Position numbers and translations under genes: made by a program. Shown one piece after another: positions 21,686-34,056 of a stretch of DNA of 64,000 bases. Under the pieces are notes generated by a model. The model worked only from the letters and a program-made list of their open reading frames with translations, did not search any database and was not told the DNA's origin. Source of the stretch: Argopecten irradians (lineage: Eukaryota > Mollusca > Bivalvia > Pectinida > Pectinidae); assembly GCF_041381155.1 (NCBI RefSeq), contig NC_091137.1:10163765-10227764 (forward strand), read 5' to 3'. The number at the start of each line of letters is the position of its first letter. The stretch's first letter is position 1.

Positions 21686-22275
21686 TAGCTCTAGACTAAA
21701 CCTTCGATGGGATACAAGTCTACATTAAGTGGTCCCAATTTTATGGGACGTAATAGTTTTGTCTTGTTCATGCAACACTCTCTCCGGTGTTTTTTCTATT
21801 TTTGCACTATAATTTATAGCATTCAGTTATTGTTGTAATACACATGCTCAGGCTATCTTAATACCAGTTAGGTAACACAGCTTTTTGTGGCAGTACTCCT
21901 CTTTGTTCAACATGCTAGTTGTTGCTGTTTTATACATTTATATTGATTCAATTTGTCGATTATTTTCTTTGTCTAGATCAACAACTATCATTGTGTTGTC
22001 GGCTTGAAATAAGTTTGAACAAAATAGTTTATATTCTCCAAACATTTTCACCTATTTAACTTACATTTCTGAAGTTTTAACTTGCTTCACTGTTTCCAGT
22101 AAGTTCTAGATTGTTTTTTATTCTTTCCTATTTTGCTTTATGTTTTCCACTGGTATTTTTTCTATAATAATTTTAACTGGTAATCAGGTCTGTAGTTAGT
22201 ATTTCATTCATACGCAGCAAGGGTGGCGGCAGCTTCATATATTGTGTTATAGGTTATATATATATGAAGCTTTGT

Positions 22276-22401
22276 GGCGATTTTAAAGCCGCACCTTCAC
22301 TCATAGTTTTTTGTAAAACCTTATTTTATTGAAAACTTTAATTGAAAGATCATATAATAAAACTTATCGGCCATCTTTTTTCATTAAGATGTGCCAAGTA
22401 T
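22276..22401 (+). repeat. Split direct repeat B1
   Basis: 126 bp starting GGCGATTTTAAAGCCGCACC and ending GTGCCAAGTAT, identical or nearly so to 23006-23131. Confidence 0.95.
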
Positions 22402-22512
22402 TCGCCATATCCTTGTTGCGTTAATTCCTTGAGTGAACAGAGCTTGCTGCTTGTTAGTTTGTGGTAGGAAGCACAAACTAGGGATGTTAGTGCCTACTAT
22501 TTGAAGAAGTGG

Positions 22513-22737
22513 AAAAATAAAGAGTCTATGCAATAGACGATTTTTTACACGATTCAAATTTACCGCCTCCTTGTAGTCGTTTCAAATTTACCGCCTCTGC
22601 GTATATATTTGATTACTTCTGATTGGCTTATCAGCTCACGTGACCACGCTTTGTTTATGAGTTTGCGCACTACTCATTTCAGCGGACAGAAAAATTTTTC
22701 ACAGGCGCCATTAATCGATTCTATCAACATTTCATTA
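22513..22737 (+). repeat. Split direct repeat A2
   Basis: 225-bp copy of A1, 111 bp after B1. It includes the same ATGAGTTTGCGCACTACTC region, so the start of the leader is present here but not followed by genes. Confidence 0.95.
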
Positions 22738-23005
22738 CCCACCCAGACCACATCCCTGTTTGTTCTTATTATCCACATTTATTTTATACTCATTGCTTTC
22801 TTTGTAGTTCTATGTGTAACATTTATATGTATAATGTAGATTTACTATTGTTATTTTATCATTTATTGCATATTGTTTCTCTCTTGTAATATTTTGTCAC
22901 CGCTTTCTTTGTACTTGTATGTGTACCATTTATATGTATAATGTATGTTTGCTATTGTTAGCATATTGTTCTCTCTTGTAAAATTTCTGGATATTGTACT
23001 GTGTG
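22738..23005 (+). repeat. A2-B2 spacer with an internal tandem duplication
   Basis: CTTTCTTTGTA, CATTTATATGTATAATGTA, GCATATTGTT and CTCTCTTGTAA occur in the same order at about 22797-22890 and 22901-22980. This is an imperfect two-copy tandem repeat of about 100 bp. Confidence 0.7.
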
Positions 23006-23131
23006 GGCGATTTTAAAGCCGCACCTTCACTCATAGTTTTTTGTAAAACCTTATTTTATTGAAAACTTTAATTGAAAGATCATATAATAAAACTTATCGG
23101 CCATCTTTTTTCATTAAGATGTGCCAAGTAT
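23006..23131 (+). repeat. Split direct repeat B2 (right end)
   Basis: Copy of B1. Similarity to B1 ends after AGTAT, which sets the right end of the element. Confidence 0.95.
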
Positions 23132-24499
23132 CAAACGCTGACGGTATTGTTTTGAAGTTTCATTTAAATGGACTTAAGAAAATAACTTCATTTTGGGGTA
23201 TACTGCTACATCGTATTTATAAAATCACTTGGTTATAGCACACAACCTCTTTTAAGCAAGACCAATCTTCCTTGATCAAATCTGCTTTGGTAGACGACAC
23301 TCTTTATTGAAATCACGCGATAGTTCATGAGATATAAGCAAAATTGTAAACATGACGAAAACAGGTCCCTGACGAATTTAGGGCACTTGACCATACATCA
23401 AATGCAATGAACACAAGTATATAATTATGTTTATGAAAACTCTAAGTTTTCTGGCACGGAAAGCGCTATAATAATAGCACTACTAAAACAATAAACTTCA
23501 AAATATGGCATGGTCATTATCCTTAGTCATTCACCTTTTTGTATCAATATTTCAAATATTTTTAAAAATAAAAAAATTAAGTCAAGTCATAGATTTGGGT
23601 CTATGAAAATTCAAAGAATTGTAAAAATAGGCATGTTCAACCGTGATGAATTTGGATTGATATTAACAGAGTAAATAGTGGGAAAATGCGTCGATAAGTT
23701 GTGATATTTCGTGTCTGCCGATTGTAAGTTCTTTGTATTTTCAGCAATAAATATATAATAATCGATTGATTTTACGCTTTGATGTATTATTTTATTATTT
23801 TACATTGTTACATTGACTGTTCAAATAGTTTTTTTTATATTGATTAGTCTTGTCGTGTTTGAATAGTCATTCTTTAAATAACCCAATATTAATGGTTACC
23901 ATATATTAATTTGGATACTCTATATACTATGGACTACAATAAAAAAAAGCATACAGATACATAAAACGACATCGCTATACTGTTAAAGCTACTGTCCGAT
24001 TGTAAAAAAAAATACTTTTTAAGTCTTTAGGTAGGTGTAATTTACCCACGGGCTCTTTTTTTCATCGAAGGCTTTGCACATGTTAATACCTGAAAATACC
24101 CACGAGAGAAAATTTCGAAGAGAATTCTTGCGTTGAATTAACACCAGGGCCTAATAATCGATATAATTCAAATTAGATTGTCAATAATTTTGATTTAAAG
24201 ATATATATTATTGAAAATACAAACAACATGGGATTAAACACATTTATTTCAACTTATCAAAACCGAAAGGTATTTTCACATGTACATCATTAACAATACA
24301 AAGCACAAATTAACCCGGAGACTGTATATTCATTATTACTTTAAATTTGTACTCATCAAACTCCAAACAAGATATGACACGTTTACGCAAACGTCACGGT
24401 AAAGATATTCGTATTATAAATGAAAGGGAAAATAAATAAAATCATACGCATACATTTTCTGGATATATGCATAACAATAATAAGTTATGGACATGGGAT
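23132..24499. other. Noncoding; 3' flank of the minus-strand gene
   Basis: AT-rich sequence without a recognised repeat or gene. The part near 24243-24499 probably holds the 3' untranslated region of the minus-strand gene. Confidence 0.45.
24243..24248 (-). promoter_or_regulatory. Possible polyadenylation signal of the minus-strand gene
   Basis: AATAAA on the minus strand about 250 bp downstream of the proposed terminal exon stop. Confidence 0.35.
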
Positions 24500-24700
24500 T
24501 TATGTCAAACGTCGTGACATGGTTATTAGTCTGACCTTGGTGGGAGGAGGCTGACGTTGTGGGGCAGTAGGCTCCGGTGTAGGGGTTCTCTTACTGTCCT
24601 CGATATCAGCATAGTCAGCTATGTCCACACTAGAAAACGAGCTGTCATTCCTCTCACTGTAGCTAGGGTCGCCATTACCATAGGAATCATCACTTCCGCT
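24500..24700 (-). CDS. Terminal exon of an unidentified host gene
   Basis: Read on the minus strand, AAATTTCAG precedes a 66-codon frame plus TAA. The peptide starts SGSDDSYGNGD, contains SVDIADYADIEDS, and ends in a Pro/Gln-rich TPEPTAPQRQPPPTK before a basic tail. Its composition (acidic/Ser-rich, then Pro-rich) is that of a disordered cytoplasmic tail. Phase 0 at the acceptor matches the phase-0 donor of the exon at 30661-30836. A GT at PPPTK|GTCAGA could alternatively be a donor, with the coding end further downstream. Function unknown. Confidence 0.55.
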   Translation of the reverse strand, partial: SGSDDSYGNGDPSYSERNDSSFSSVDIADYADIEDSKRTPTPEPTAPQRQPPPTKVRLITMSRRLT

Positions 24701-25384
24701 CTGAAATTTGAGATACAGTTTTTAGAAATCGTGCTATTACTCGTTCAATTATAATTCGCACGTAAAATCTTGATAAAGTTCTTTTTCCTGTAGTGAACAT
24801 GTTTTCAAACAATCAATGTTTCTAAAAGATATAATAGTTACTGTTAATGATTATTGCTTTCAGCAAATATGGCAGGATAAAAAACACATAAGTCCCACAT
24901 GATTTTACGGCATGCCTGACTGAACCCTGCTGGCGAAGTGAACAAGAATAGATACTTATTATACAGAAGACAAGTAGCACTGAGTACGGTTAAACTGAAT
25001 TAATACTGCTCGCTGTGCTTATTGATTACTCGGATGAAATATATACCACTTGGTGATGCTGTCCCAATAACACTATCCAAATAGAATTTTAACAGGCGTT
25101 CCATCCTGTACCTATTGATTTGTCATATTGTCATCCGTGAAATTCCTGGACATTTGAGTACCATAATGTATATTATAATATATGAGAGTAGACAAGGTGT
25201 TCCTATTGACCATTTAATGGGACAATATCAAACAATACAAGCACACCAGTTCAGTAAAATATTGATAGCAGTTTAACAAAGGAAAAATTTAATAACAATT
25301 TCGCGTCTAATTTTACTGCTTTCTGATCAATATTAAGATCTCGTATTACACGAATACCACGGCGTGTATGATACTTACGGATCA
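24701..25384. other. Intronic or intergenic sequence
   Basis: AT-rich, no recognised feature. Confidence 0.4.
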
Positions 25385-25645
25385 GTACCAATATATATAT
25401 ATTATAACTCAGTAATATTTGTTATTTAAATTGACAGCCATCGACTTTAAATAAATATATACATATGAAATACAAAAATATATATTTTATAACTCAGTTT
25501 TTTTTATTTAAATTGACAGCCACCGAGGTTAAATAAATATACACATATGAAATATAAAAAATATATATTTTATGACTCAGTAATATTTGTTATTTAAATT
25601 GACAGCCATCGACGTCAACTAAATAGAAACATATAGATAAAATAT
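25385..25645. repeat. Tandem repeat of about 84 bp, three copies
   Basis: Each copy has ACTCAGTAATATTTGTTATT (shortened in the second), TAAATTGACAGCCATCGA and a TATACATATGAAATA-type end. Copies begin near 25389, 25475 and 25557. Confidence 0.8.
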
Positions 25646-27249
25646 ACATCCTCATATATTACATTCAATGATTTACTCAATAATGTAATAATTAAGTAAC
25701 AATAATTTTCTTGTCAAAAATTATACTCCTAGCCCGTAACGTAAATGACGTCGCCGTTTATAACATCGCATTTGATTGGTTTATACGGCAGCGTAATAAT
25801 TTCTAAGAGAAATGAGTGCATGAATAAAAGTAGAATTACAGATAATATATCAAATTATAAGGATAACTGTTATAAATGTTATATAATGGAGATATAACAC
25901 AAAAATGTCATATTCATTTTTTTATATAATTTCTCCATTTACCGACCTTTTCACGTGTAGATTTTCCCAAAATGTACTTTTTACAGTGTAAAACAAGCCA
26001 AGGGAATATGTTTGTGTACATTCTTTCGTGTTTTAAAACTTCCACATTATTTCGTCGGTAGAAATGTCTATGGTTTTGTTTTATATTTCCTGACTCGGTA
26101 GCATCCACGAACACAACAAACATTTCATGTAATATAGTATGTATGGTAATTTATATAGAAATGACTAGAGGAATACGGGATGAATAAAAATGCTGCTTTA
26201 CTGGACTGACATTCGAACCCACGAAATAAATTACAGACAGTATTTTACATCAATATCAGTCACATACCTAAATACATTTATATATAAATAAAACTTATTT
26301 ATTTCAACAGACTTACATACATGTACATTAATGTTTTGTAAATGTGTCTCCGTTTTTCATGTCTAGGTTTTTCCAGAATGACGCATAATCTTTTCATGGC
26401 CATTATTATATTTCCTGAAAACATTTGATACCGGACACTGGGCCACCTTAGTTTAGATTGAAAGAAATGAGACCCTATTTCGATTTACATGTTCTGAAAC
26501 TGATGGTTTGAATGAAATTATATTAATTGTTTGAAAAACCACGAACGGCCTATTATGATCAATAGTTCTTAACACTTTTCTGTTATTCTTATTCCTGCAT
26601 ATTGTCAAAGTTAAAATGATATATTTTGTATCAGTTTTATGCTTCGTTATGATTTTCAGTGAGTTTCAGGATAAAAGCATTTACAATATATAAACATCAG
26701 AACCCAGTTATTGAAAAGATGATTAGTCAATTTTCAATACCAATTAAGATACTTTTACATTAGCTACTCCATCAATCATTTTATATGTCTCTGAATATGT
26801 TACCATCATCGGAATAAAATTTAGGCATTTGATGAATGTCAGAAAAATTAAATGGACAAAACACCACTACTTTGAATCAACACGGAACGTTACCTTTTCT
26901 CATACACAAATCGATGGTTGGTTAAATTATTTATATATCAACAAACTATATTGTATAGAGACAATGGAGATGACCTGGATGATGCCAGTCGCGGTGATTG
27001 TTTACTAACATCATTATCAATACTTATATCAATATTAATACTAATATACATAATAATACTGATATCAATTTTAGTACAAGAACAAAATAACAACATATTG
27101 TTATGTATGTGTAAATATTTACATTTACTTGTCATTTCTACTATATAAACTACCAAGGCAAAGTGAAGTATATGACGGTATAACTGACACCCAAAACGTG
27201 ACCATTATGCCGTCACTAATGTTGACGTATTGACATCAACTGATCACCG
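25646..27249. other. Intronic or intergenic sequence
   Basis: AT-rich, nothing supported. Around 27005-27075 there are clusters of ATATCAAT/ATTAATACT words, which look like simple-sequence drift. Confidence 0.4.
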
Positions 27250-27311
27250 TCAGAATTGCTGTTCCATCTTGTGGAATAAATCTTCGTTGATTAACGGTTT
27301 TCCTGGTCTAG
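27250..27311 (-). CDS. Possible alternative terminal exon of the minus-strand gene
   Basis: Minus strand: CATTGTTTCAG is followed by 2 nt, 19 codons (RPGKPLINEDLFHKMEQQF) and TGA. Its phase needs one carried-over nucleotide, which the exon at 33474-33563 supplies, so it could replace the exons at 30661 and 24500 and give a shorter tail. No polyadenylation signal was found nearby. It may be chance. Confidence 0.3.
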
Positions 27312-27671
27312 CTGAAACAATGTTAATGCAGAGCCCCTAAAATGATTTGATAATGTAAATATAAACATTAAACGATCTTCTTATGCCATCTAGAAAGACC
27401 ATATAGATGCCACAGGAAGATAGTTTAATGCTAAAACAAAGATTTTATTATTGTTTTTTTTTTTATTTAATATCGATAAAGTGTAAAAGGTGGTAAGAAG
27501 AATGTAGGAACAAAAGCATATGCAGTAATGCTATTCACTACGTCATAGAAACCGGATAACATAAAAGACGTTTTCCAGTGACAACACATTTGTCACATCA
27601 TCCTCTAAACAAGCGACGCTTCCTCTGATATACATGTAGTATGATTCAAAATGCGTAAATTGTATATATAA

Positions 27672-27945
27672 TATGTAACCAATGGAATATATCAATTTAA
27701 CCAAAGGGATGAACATATAATATTGATCTAAACTGATATATTATGCTTCAACTAAAACTGAATATGTAACTAATGGAATATTTCAATTCAACCAAAGGGA
27801 TGAACATATTATATTGATCTAAACTGATATATTATGCTTCAACTAAAACTGAACATGTAACTAATGGACTATCTCAATTTAACCGCAGGAATGGGACAAT
27901 TATATTGATCTTAACGAAATATCTTGATGCTGCACCAACAAAATA
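27672..27945. repeat. Tandem repeat of about 92 bp, three copies
   Basis: Copies start at 27672, 27764 and 27855 with ATGTAACTAATGGAATAT, then AACCAAAGGGATGAACATAT, ATTGATCTAAACTGATATAT and CTTCAACTAAAACTGAA. The third copy is diverged. Confidence 0.88.
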
Positions 27946-29075
27946 CAAATAGCAACAGTGCAAAGTATAGTTACCGCCATGTTGGTTCCCTAATGCACCT
28001 GCCCTCCTCGCCTAATCATATGCTGCCTTCCTTCTTACGTAATGTTAACATGGCTTTACGATAGCAATAAGTCAGAGTTGCTTATAGTATAGTTATTATG
28101 GATTTCTATACTTTGTACAATTCCTATCAAAAACCAATTGGGACCATTTCGTGTTGAAAAATTAATGGCATCGTCATGACTATCTGTTGACGCTAGTTGT
28201 TACGCTTCATAGGTAGTACGTAACGCGACATATACTTCTTTAAGTACCTTAGACCATCGCCCGATACAGCCTTGGTCTGGATATATAAATATATTATAAA
28301 GAATACTCCCGACATGAAGTTTCAAAATGATAATTTATTTGTATTTCTGTCAATCATTTGTAAATGCATGGTGGCAAGCTTTATGACTGGTAGGTTGATA
28401 CGGTTATACGTCCCGTTGACAACTAAGGTCAATTAAGGACGGCTTCCCCTGTATGTGTTGTGTGTGTCATTGGCTGTATGTGTTTAGAGTCTGTGGTATA
28501 ATCGTGTTGTGTCTCCTTGTTGAACTCTTGTTATGCATGATATTGTATGTTTTAATGTACCAATCTAGTGGTTTTCAAGGGATTAAAATTACATTGTTAT
28601 TAATGTTCATCAGTAGTAGGGTTGTTGGTCATCCATATATTTTACTAAAACTGGAGTCTGTTCGAAAAACAGATTCAATATGATAATGTGTTTTAAACTA
28701 TTGGAAGCTAACTGAATATAAAACATCAAATCAATATTCGTAACCAGATATAACCAATCGATATGCTTTTATCCAGGAAGCGATGCCGCGGAAACATGAT
28801 CTATCAAAATACATCTATAATTTTCTGAATACATTTTCACATCAATAATTTCATCTATATATCAGCAATACTGTATAAAATTAGATTCATCATGTCAAAA
28901 GCCCACGCCATTCCTCCATTCTCTCTCTACTCCCAACCCCCGGATACGGAGCTTGCGATTTCCATGTTACAATTGTCAAGCAGTGTATATGGATTGGTTG
29001 TATTATCAAGAATATCCTCATATTTTCATCAAAGAAAACCCGTAAATGTCCTAACCCAGAAGCCATATGTTGGCT

Positions 29076-29118
<43 letters not shown>

Positions 29119-30008
29119 AAAAACAAAAAAAAAAAAAATAAATCAAAACAAAACAAATAAAAAATCTGTTAAAATCTTTTTATGTTCGTTTGTGCTATAA
29201 ACGCAAAAATGCTCTTTGCTTTGGTTAATTTACGTGGATTTAATTTTTGCATTACATCCAAGATCTTCAACTGCACACACATTGTTCCAATGCACTATTA
29301 ACTCTTAATTCAAATTCACTTAACATGCCTAATGGAATATGGTCGGTGACCGACTTGCAGCTTGTGATTAAGGGATCCTATATGGAAAATTTACGATTCT
29401 TACATCATTTTCAGAATGTAATTCAGAAATGTTCAATAGAAAAATCTCTTTTCTGTACCATTTATGACTGTTGGTTAATCATAATACCCGAACGTTGTTT
29501 TCTTGTAACAAATTAAAGATGGATAAACTAGAGAGAATTGTAGAATCACGAGTTATCTTTCCTGCCCTTTCTTAACAACATTTAGTAAACTTCTACGTTT
29601 AGCTATCTCTCGGTTGCACCACCTGATGTAGCTCGCTGTGGAAAAAAATTCATACGGAAAGAGTTAATATCTCTTAAAAAAACAACTGAAAAATGATATA
29701 TTCACTGTATAAATAATCTAGGTAATCTGATAAAGCAATACTTACAATGATATACAAAAACAATTCGTTCAAACTGAACAATGAAACTTTTAAGAAATAG
29801 TTGGGAGTGCTGAATACATGTATACTTAATATTTGAAATAAACATCAACAATGGCTTCGGATTTGATCTTCCAACAATTAAACTCAGCCTTCTCCAGAAT
29901 ATTTCTATGCTCTAATATTAAAAGTTTAATTCAAATTAATTAATCTTTTCATAAGTTATTGACATAGCATTAAACAAAGTTACAATCTGATCTATGTATT
30001 TTTTCATT
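27946..30008. other. Intronic sequence with an A38 tract
   Basis: No supported exon. A run of 38 A at 29080-29117, then A-rich sequence to about 29160, could be the tail of an old retrotransposed copy, but no coding remnant was recognised upstream. Confidence 0.5.
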
Positions 30009-30371
30009 AAAGATACTCCACCGCCGACAGAGCATAAACGATACTCATCATTTTAACAATAATTGGTGTTTAATCGTGTGTGTATATGTCTAATTAACAC
30101 AAAAAATAATATAAAATGATTTTTTTTTTGCTTTTGGTGCATGCGCAATCAGGACATAATTCCATATAGATCATAGTGCCAGGGATTTTTTTCGGGATGC
30201 AATTTATCATTTTTAATATTTTTTCTTGAAGTAAAATTAGAAGCTCAAACTTTTCAACGGTGGTAATGGTGTAAAGTAAGTAACTTTCGCAACTGAAGAA
30301 AAATACTAAATCTTCTGCTTCTGTTTTCGATAGAGATGAAATACCTTTTGTCAACGGTGGAGCATCTTTAA
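30009..30371. mobile_element. TTAA-flanked MITE (family 2), copy 1
   Basis: TTAA at 30009-30012 and 30368-30371 encloses inverted ends AGATACTCCACCG and (reverse complement) AGATGCTCCACCG. Internal landmarks are GTGTTAATTAGACATAT on the minus strand and TTCGGGATGCAATT. TTAA duplications are typical of the piggyBac superfamily. No transposase. A second copy in opposite orientation is at 47766-48133. Confidence 0.88.
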
Positions 30372-30660
30372 ACACAAAATCGACAAAATATGAGTTTTAG
30401 ATCAATGTTGATATTAAATTAAAACATATTGGCAGCACTCTAGAAGCGTCATATCTGCTTTGATCTCCTCAAACGTGCATATACAAAATAAGAATTGTCG
30501 AAAGGTCATGGCCTATGAAATAACTTTGTATGTGGTTTCACCTATATTCATCAAAACTCTCGCCTGAAAAATCAACATCAGGACAGACTGACATATAAGT
30601 CAACCGACAGACAGACTCTATAGCTGCCCGGTGTCACGATGAGGGATTATTATACCATAC
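30372..30660. other. Intronic sequence
   Basis: Nothing recognised. Confidence 0.4.
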
Positions 30661-30836
30661 CTGGCTGCCATAACGCCTGTTTTTAATCCTATCCGCCAAA
30701 GTCATGCCATCGTTGGGGTTATGACGTCGGTACTTGTTGTTAAAGACACGGCGAGCGTTCACATACTGCATCCCGTACACCTGGTTAAAAACGTCGTAAA
30801 GAGTATTTCCGTCAACAACCGGAAGTCGACGGCCTT
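30661..30836 (-). CDS. Internal exon of an unidentified host gene
   Basis: Minus strand: CCTATTTTTCAG, then 2 nt plus 58 codons, then GTATGG after CAG. The peptide starts GRRLPVVDGNTLYDVFNQVY and includes NARRVFNNKYRRHN, DGMTLADRIKNRRYGSQ. The GC content is clearly above the flanks and the other frames are closed. The acceptor phase (two bases) fits the one-base donor remainder of the exon at 33474-33563; the donor phase 0 fits 24500-24700. The basic, polar sequence suggests a cytoplasmic or nuclear region. No family recognised. Confidence 0.65.
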
Positions 30837-33473
30837 CTGAAAAATAGGATTCATTCACTGATGTTAGCCGTTTATCAGCATAGTTTATTTTCGGCTTTGT
30901 TGACACATTTATCACATAGTTTATATTTTCGGCTTTAACGATGAAAATCTAAAATTAGTAAACATAACTTCAAATTTGTTTTTCAATTTCAACGAAAACT
31001 GTTAGAGCAAATCAATCTAATTGATAACAAGATGTATTAAAAGCATTCATCTATCTATAGATCAGGCCTGACATATCTATTTACAACCTGATAAACAAAT
31101 GTAAAGAGAAATAAAAATATGATTAGACATTATTCAATTTGGCTTGCAACGAACATTTTCATTGGCTTAACTTATCTCATGAAGTAAAATTTGACGTCGC
31201 CTCTGATCGGCGTAATGATTTTATAGAAAGGAGTCCTCAAGGAATTGGAGCTCAATGAATTAAATTGAATTATTAATTTGATTAGATTTCAGTATATTAT
31301 TGAGATATCACAAACAAAATAAAAAATTAACTCTCATCATTAACCATGTTTTTGTTATTGATCCAAACATACAAGAATCTATTCAAATTAATCAATATAA
31401 TTCAGTCTATTCCGGTACATCTTGATGGCGTTATAAGTAGTCACTACGCCCAAGTATTAGCCAATAAGAGATGATATAAGGAAATAATCGTTATAAACAG
31501 GTTGCATTATTAAGATGTTATCATTATTATTCAATTTTGTTAATTAATGTGTTTTTATGCATAAATGCATAAGTACGAGAGCTGTACCGAATGCAGATAG
31601 TCTATGTGCTAGTACTTATATTGTTTTTGATCAATAATACACTATACAGGATTACATCAAGCGACAAGTGTGAGTCAGTTATATTGGATGGCATTGTTTG
31701 TATGAAAGTAATTGCCAACTCGATATCTGCCACTATCCAATTATATTATAGTGCCATTGATGTTAGTACAGAAATCCTGGTCGTACCTGGCACAGTGTAA
31801 TGTTTCAAATCAGATGACACTATATACGACGTAATTACAAGTTGTTTGACATAAAGCCGATACAACCGATTGCTACAATTAAAAGCAGTTTGAAAATCAA
31901 TTACTTGACTAAACTATCTATAATATAATTTCTCAAAAATGCCACGGGTGTCAAGTTGTATCGGATACATTGTGGATCGCCATTGTGTTTTTAATTGGTA
32001 TATAAATCGAGTCCTACAAAATCTATGGTTTAGCCTCAGCAACACGGAGCGTGTTTTTATAATCCTTCTACCTAGGGAATACATAAGTGCTGACCGGAAG
32101 ATGTCCCTATCAAAAATGTAGTTAGCTTGCACTTTCACTTTTCAGAAATGAAAGAAATCAAATTGAACTATTATCCTGAAGTGGTTTGTTATCCAACGTT
32201 TCATACATTGATGTTATATTCATTAACGTTCAACATGTTTTACATGATTGTACAATTTGTTCCTTTACACGTCAGTAAAAACAAGATGTTACGAATGAAG
32301 TTTACACTACCATGGGTTTATATCACCTTATGTTGCACCACGACCTGTCAGTGGCCGACGATCATTTCTGGTCCAACATTGATTTTGTCTTAAATGCTTT
32401 CTATGTGGAAATGTATTAACGAAAACATCAGGGATCCCATTGTTTCAATTGATTTCTACACAAATGAGACTCTTAAAACTACCCTCGTGATCCGAAGATA
32501 AAACCCCTAATATCTCCATGACTAGTTAGGCCTTTGTAATGCATACATGCGAAACAAAGGCACATTTTGTATTTTACATAAAACCGTATTGTCTTTTGGA
32601 TACGAGAACCGTATTGTCTTTTGGATACGAGATATGATATGGAAAACTAGGCTCACCATTGGTAGATGTAAACTATGTACTATCGACAAAGCAACGATAG
32701 TTAGGCGTCCTTGGCTTTTTAATCCAATAGTTTATCAAACCATTCATTGATTTAATAGTTCATTATACAGCGTTTGATAATACCTAGACCAGGTTTTTAT
32801 TATTATTTTTCCCCATGCTTGAAGATAAACCAATTTGTAAAAAGGAAAGCGATGTTTTCTGTCATATCTAAATATAAGTTCAATACATTGGTATATATAA
32901 CAAAGTATCATGAAACTTTGTTATTAAAACTAAAATGTTTCTTTATACTAAAATTTAAATACTTTAAAACTAAAATATTCCAAAACTAGCTTATAATTTT
33001 TGTTTAACAGGACATGCAGATGATTGATCTAATACTATAGTTATATAGAAAACAGAGAACATTTATTTTAACTGATACAATACATCTGCCCATCCTCTTT
33101 GATTAAATATTCTTTTATGCCAGTTTTAAAACAATTTGAAATTGTTCCTCAAAAAGGACCTTTGCTAATTGACTTTAAGATGCTATCTTTTTAGAGGAAA
33201 TCGAAGCACACATTTTGATATTTCATTTTTGACGACCGCTATTACTACAGAAAATAAAGATCTGTAGTGTCCGTTTGCTTTGATATTCAAAGGTTTTTGC
33301 AAAAGACCTTCAGAATGATAGTAGGTTTGGGTTGGAAAATGCATTAGCCTACCACAAACAGCTTTCCCGTCATTTTGAAATTATCAATGACACCATGGAC
33401 GTATATGAGAAGGATAAGTCACACTGAGTTTTGGGCAAAGACAGCGCAAGCGCTTTTGTGTTAGTGCACTGAC
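30837..33473. other. Intronic sequence
   Basis: AT-rich. A short duplication, CCGTATTGTCTTTTGGATAC, occurs at 32583-32602 and 32609-32628. No exon or element recognised. Confidence 0.45.
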
Positions 33474-33563
33474 CGTGACGTTGGGCGACGACTGATTTCC
33501 TTTGATATCCGCCGCCGCAGCCTTTGATGTAGCTTGGGGGTGCGAGGGTTACCGTCTTACTTT
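33474..33563 (-). CDS. Internal exon of an unidentified host gene
   Basis: Minus strand: GCACGCTTCAG, 2 nt, 29 codons, 1 nt, then GTCAGT after CACG. The peptide is SKTVTLAPPSYIKGCGGGYQ followed by RKSVVAQRH. GC-rich against AT-rich introns, with consensus splice signals on both sides. Joined to 30661-30836, the split codon reads Glu. Function unknown. Confidence 0.6.
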
Positions 33564-33941
33564 CTGAAGCGTGCTGCCATTTCATGAGCGGTCGTATTTT
33601 TTTAACGATAGTTTAAGACATTTCTTCTAAATCTTCCGTCTTTAAAGCAAGTTATAAACGTTGTGAAATTTAATTTACTTTACATTGGCGTTTCGTTTGA
33701 CTCGATAAGACAAGTATTTGTTGAGAGAAACGGTTTTTATTCCCGGTTCATAGGCGTCTCGCGTGGTGTTTAGTAGTGTAAAGAGACAGACACGAATCCT
33801 TCTCACTTATAAATCCTTGATGACACCAACGTCAAACGTGTAGAAGAAAAGTAACAGAAAAAAATGAAAATATGTAAATGTATTACAAAAAAAATACACA
33901 ATATAATTTTCGAACCCAGATAAAGTTAAAAAGAGATAAGA

Positions 33942-33983
33942 GGGCGAGTCAATAAGGAACCTGCCTAAGTTGTTTCAATAAAT

Positions 33984-34033
<50 letters not shown>

Positions 34034-34056
34034 CTGGCTACTTATTGACTCGTCCC
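33942..34056. mobile_element. Short TIR element around (GA)n
   Basis: Inverted ends GGGCGAGTCAATAAGGAACC and (reverse complement of the right end) GGGACGAGTCAATAAGTAGC flank a (GA)n tract at about 33986-34032. A MITE of about 115 bp whose centre is a microsatellite. Confidence 0.75.

Larger units (their letters stand above)
15693..23131 (+). mobile_element. Tyrosine-recombinase retrotransposon (DIRS order, Ngaro/PAT-like)
   Basis: Seen directly: a 225-bp repeat A (15693-15917 and 22513-22737) and a 126-bp repeat B (22276-22401 and 23006-23131) in the order A1-genes-B1-A2-B2. This split-direct-repeat layout defines PAT and Ngaro elements and is absent from LTR retrotransposons, LINEs and inverted-repeat DIRS1. 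Genes in order: SGNH-type hydrolase, gag, RT-RNase H, tyrosine recombinase. No methyltransferase, which favours Ngaro over DIRS1/PAT. No target duplication is expected, and none is seen. Total 7.44 kb. The repeats are nearly identical (A1 and A2 differ at about one base), so the insertion is recent, yet gag, hydrolase and RT carry frameshifts. Confidence 0.93.

Noticed and set aside
15693..23131. LTR retrotransposon
   Set aside because: Repeats are split and not terminal, a tyrosine recombinase replaces the DDE integrase, and no protease or tRNA primer site is seen.
24557..24754. Plus-strand 65-codon frame
   Set aside because: Antisense to the better supported minus-strand terminal exon with an acceptor site.
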